Below, piece by piece: positions 62,174 to 64,000 of a DNA stretch of 64,000 nucleotides. Numbering within the stretch: the stretch's first letter is position 1; the number at the start of each line of letters is the position of its first letter. The DNA comes from Pseudoalteromonas lipolytica (lineage in GTDB: Bacteria > Pseudomonadota > Gammaproteobacteria > Enterobacterales > Alteromonadaceae), in the NCBI RefSeq assembly GCF_001306915.1, contig NZ_LJTC01000005.1:124001-188000 (forward strand), written 5' to 3'. A model generated the notes under the pieces. It made no database searches. It saw only the letters and a program-made list of their open reading frames with translations, and had not been told where the DNA came from. The translations under genes and the position numbers were made by a program.

Positions 62174-63288
62174 TCTGCCCGCTCCGATTTAATACTCAAA
62201 GGCAATTTAATAGATGCAACGAACTGTTGATTACAAAAACTAAACTCGGCCTTTCCCCCTAGCTGTAGAGATCGCTCTTTAATTCCCGATAGACCATTTC
62301 CAAGTGTAATTTGGCTAGTTTCATTTGCATTATTTTTCATTTTAATGTCAACACTATCCAGTGTTTGTAATATTGATATTTCACAATATTTAGCACTACT
62401 GTGGCGCAATATATTGGTTACAGCCTCTTTAATTATTAGGTTAACAACTCCTTCTAATTTTGCCGGCAAGTCAACAACCTTAATATTACGAATAACTTTG
62501 AAGCCACTCTCCTCTAACCGAACAATTAACCTATTAATTTGTGTATCTATATCCAATTCTTTTAAATCAGTTACAACTTTTCTTACATCGCTTAATAGCT
62601 CCCTAGCCAACTCCGCAACCTGAAAAATTTCCGACCTTGCTTGAGCCTGTCTATTAGCTTGACTTAATTTGCTCGCGAGCTCCGCTTTTAAAGCGATTGA
62701 AGATAAAGAATGGCCTAACACATCATGCAAATCTCTAGCTATGCGCTCTCGCTCTGCAATTGCTGCAAACTGCTCTAACTGTTTGCTATTTTGCTTTTCT
62801 CGGCGTTTATGGAAAAATTCATTACGCCCTGCAATGCCATAACTAAATAAAGCGACAAGCAATATAAGAGAACCACTGAGAAAATACTCAGCATAATTTT
62901 CATTGATTATTTGGCTACTAGATAGCAAAGCTAAAAGTAGTATCGAAATTGCAAAAATACGCGCACGGTTCGAAAAGTTATAGCCTACAATATATGCTAC
63001 AAAGCCAAATAAAGTCGCGGAGCCAACTGTTAGATAACTAGCAATGACACAAACCAAAATAAGCGACATTAGCTGCTGCCAAACTTGTTCTGTTCCTCTT
63101 AGTGTTGCTTTCACATACAAATAAATAAAAATTAAGTACAACAGAACAATCGTGAACATCTGCATAAAGTCAGTGCTTTCAATTTGGAAAATACTCGGAA
63201 GCAAATAGAATCCCGAAAAAAGCAGTGGCCCCCAATTCCAAAAAGAGGTCAAATTCGTTTTTTTATCCTTAAGCCGACTATTTAACAT
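62170..63288 (-). CDS. DesK-like sensor histidine kinase
   Basis: 372 residues. Several TM helices fill the N-terminal 160 residues. A HisKA_3 dimerisation segment follows, with the phosphorylated His in ARDLHDVLGHSLSSIALK, and a HATPase_c region near the end (EAVTNILRHSSAKY, then TLGNGLSGIKERSLQLGG). This architecture matches DesK-type membrane sensors that respond to membrane state. It has no separate periplasmic sensor domain. It overlaps the response regulator by 4 bp and follows the SMR transporter gene by 13 bp, so all three are one operon. Confidence 0.94.
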   Translation of the reverse strand: MLNSRLKDKKTNLTSFWNWGPLLFSGFYLLPSIFQIESTDFMQMFTIVLLYLIFIYLYVKATLRGTEQVWQQLMSLILVCVIASYLTVGSATLFGFVAYIVGYNFSNRARIFAISILLLALLSSSQIINENYAEYFLSGSLILLVALFSYGIAGRNEFFHKRREKQNSKQLEQFAAIAERERIARDLHDVLGHSLSSIALKAELASKLSQANRQAQARSEIFQVAELARELLSDVRKVVTDLKELDIDTQINRLIVRLEESGFKVIRNIKVVDLPAKLEGVVNLIIKEAVTNILRHSSAKYCEISILQTLDSVDIKMKNNANETSQITLGNGLSGIKERSLQLGGKAEFSFCNQQFVASIKLPLSIKSERAE

Positions 63289-63301
63289 ATACCTGCTTCT
63301 T

Positions 63302-63628
63302 TTAGTTGGTTTGAAATTTTAGCCCAATTATTCCGACTAAAATTAATATAATACAGATTATCTGAAATATGGTAATAGACTCTCTAAGCCATATCACACT
63401 AAATATTGATACCCCAACAGTACCAATACCGACCCAAATCGCATAACTAATCCCGAGAGGTAATGACTTTAAAGCAAATGACAAAAAGGCAAAGCTGGCC
63501 CACATAGCTGCAAATGTAACAACTGAAGGCCATAGTTTAGTAAAGCCATTTGACTGCTTCATAGCAAGTGCCCAAATAACCTCAAAAATTCCTGCAATTA
63601 ATAAACTTATCCACGCCGCATTATTCAT
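63302..63628 (-). CDS. SMR family transporter, SugE/Gdx-type
   Basis: 108 residues from the ATG at 63628 (GGAGGAATAA site); upstream starts would add unrelated sequence. Four TM helices are present. The first holds AGIFEVIWALAMKQSNGF (Glu in TM1, required for SMR antiport). ALKSLPLGISYAIWVGIGTV is close to SugE/Gdx, with the SLPxGxxYAxWxGIG pattern. Gdx proteins export guanidinium; quaternary-ammonium export is the alternative. No guanidine riboswitch was recognised upstream. The kinase gene follows by 13 bp. Confidence 0.92.
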   Translation of the reverse strand: MNNAAWISLLIAGIFEVIWALAMKQSNGFTKLWPSVVTFAAMWASFAFLSFALKSLPLGISYAIWVGIGTVGVSIFSVIWLRESITIFQIICIILILVGIIGLKFQTN

Positions 63629-63709
63629 TTTTATTCCTCCAAAAAGTAGAGGCTTAACTATTACTTTTTCTACTTGCTGGAATAAGTGAATTTTGTCATT
63701 GATTGAACT

Positions 63710-63721
63710 GACAATTGTCAT
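63710..63721 (-). promoter_or_regulatory. 12-bp perfect palindrome upstream of the SMR gene
   Basis: TGACAATTGTCA is a perfect palindrome 82 bp upstream of the SMR start codon. It could be the operator of the adjacent response regulator. No confident -35/-10 pair was assigned. Confidence 0.5.
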
Positions 63722-63724
63722 AAA

Positions 63725-63761
63725 AAAGCGATGAAACTTTTAAGAAATTGATTAATTCTGC
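63725..63761 (+). repeat. Right copy of the 37-bp direct repeat
   Basis: 33 of 37 bases match 61486-61522 in the same orientation. With the left copy it brackets the SMR-kinase-regulator operon. Confidence 0.85.
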
Positions 63762-63843
63762 CAAAAATGAAGCTTTGATATTCTTTGCAACAAACACTCT
63801 GTGTTAATATTTTCGGAAAATAACAACAAGCTAACATAATTAT

Positions 63844-64000
63844 ATGGATATTAACTTAACCCATTACCTCGCAACGATGGCCTATAACAGCGCCTACATT
63901 GGTCTATTCATTGCGATTATAGCCGTTGCAAAACTGTCGTATAACTTAGCAACCCCTTATAACACCACCAGCCAATTAACCGACAATGCCAACAGTGCTT
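63844..64000 (+). CDS. DUF350 membrane protein (3' end cut by window)
   Basis: The frame opens with ATG at 63844 and stays open to the right edge (52 codons seen). It reads NLTHYLATMAYNSAYIGLFI, then AIIAVAKLSYNLATPYNTTS. A first TM helix followed by L-x-TPYN is the start of DUF350 proteins, which normally contain two to four TM helices. The rest lies outside the window, so the call rests on the first helix alone. It diverges from the SMR operon, 215 bp away, with one direct-repeat copy between. Confidence 0.75.
   Translation, partial: MDINLTHYLATMAYNSAYIGLFIAIIAVAKLSYNLATPYNTTSQLTDNANSA

Noticed and set aside
63629..63843. Guanidine riboswitch upstream of the SugE/Gdx-like gene
   Set aside because: I could not find the paired ACGR-loop hairpins of the mini-ykkC class or another known guanidine aptamer. 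Only a short inverted repeat and a palindrome are present.

Overview
The window looks like a chromosomal segment of a marine gammaproteobacterium close to Pseudoalteromonas (Alteromonadales). The evidence is moderately AT-rich DNA, the conserved block rsmE-gshB-yqgE-ruvX-pilTU-yggS-proC-yggT-rdgB-hemW, the long (about 370-residue) form of PurC, RapA, a long TonB receptor, and many GGDEF/EAL proteins. Genus is inferred from protein resemblance, not from a search. No rRNA, tRNA, CRISPR array, prophage or insertion sequence was seen.

Layout. 1-9.4 kb: the conserved housekeeping block (RsmE cut by the left edge, glutathione synthetase, YqgE, RuvX, the PilT/PilU retraction ATPases on the minus strand, YggS, ProC, YggT, a DUF4426 protein, RdgB, HemW). 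9.4-17.8 kb: a DUF885 lipoprotein peptidase, an unknown protein coupled to a polysaccharide-type flippase, a SIMPL protein, a PatZ-like acyl-CoA synthetase/acetyltransferase and a voltage-gated K+ channel. 17.8-23 kb: a 1501-residue propeller-PAS-GGDEF-EAL sensor behind a GNAT enzyme and a small protein. 23-28.7 kb: a solute-binding-like protein overlapping a DUF1289 gene on the opposite strand, an acyltransferase, and a zinc/copper module (ZntR-type regulator plus SO_0444-type permease) with a readable MerR-family promoter. 28.7-33 kb: a hybrid histidine kinase overlapping a response-regulator diguanylate cyclase. 33-41 kb: PhoH, RapA, small proteins and a TonB receptor. 41-46.2 kb: a TPR sulfotransferase, then a minus-strand surface-polymer cassette (CDP-glycerol-type transferase, TagD-like cytidylyltransferase, KpsS-like protein) ending in sseA, whose 5' end appears frameshifted. 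46.2-50.5 kb: a tightly coupled four-gene operon (cupredoxin-like protein, GGDEF/EAL enzyme, DUF3034 protein, truncated-haemoglobin lipoprotein). 50.8-61.4 kb: PurC, a second CDP-glycerol-type transferase, an ABC/FtsX/DUF3299 set with a histidine-rich loop, MutM, Mn-dependent pyrophosphatase, RlmB and RNase R. 61.5-63.7 kb: an SMR transporter with a DesK/DesR-like two-component system, bounded by 37-bp direct repeats. The right edge cuts a DUF350 gene.

Common threads are c-di-GMP signalling (three GGDEF proteins, two also with EAL), metal handling (zntR/SO_0444 and the His-rich ABC set), and surface polymers (flippase, two CDP-glycerol-type transferases, TagD, KpsS-like). The best candidates for less-described biology are the cupredoxin/GGDEF-EAL/DUF3034/truncated-haemoglobin operon, the repeat-flanked SMR/two-component cassette, the teichoic-acid-like gene set in a Gram-negative, and the sseA frameshift at a stop-start junction.
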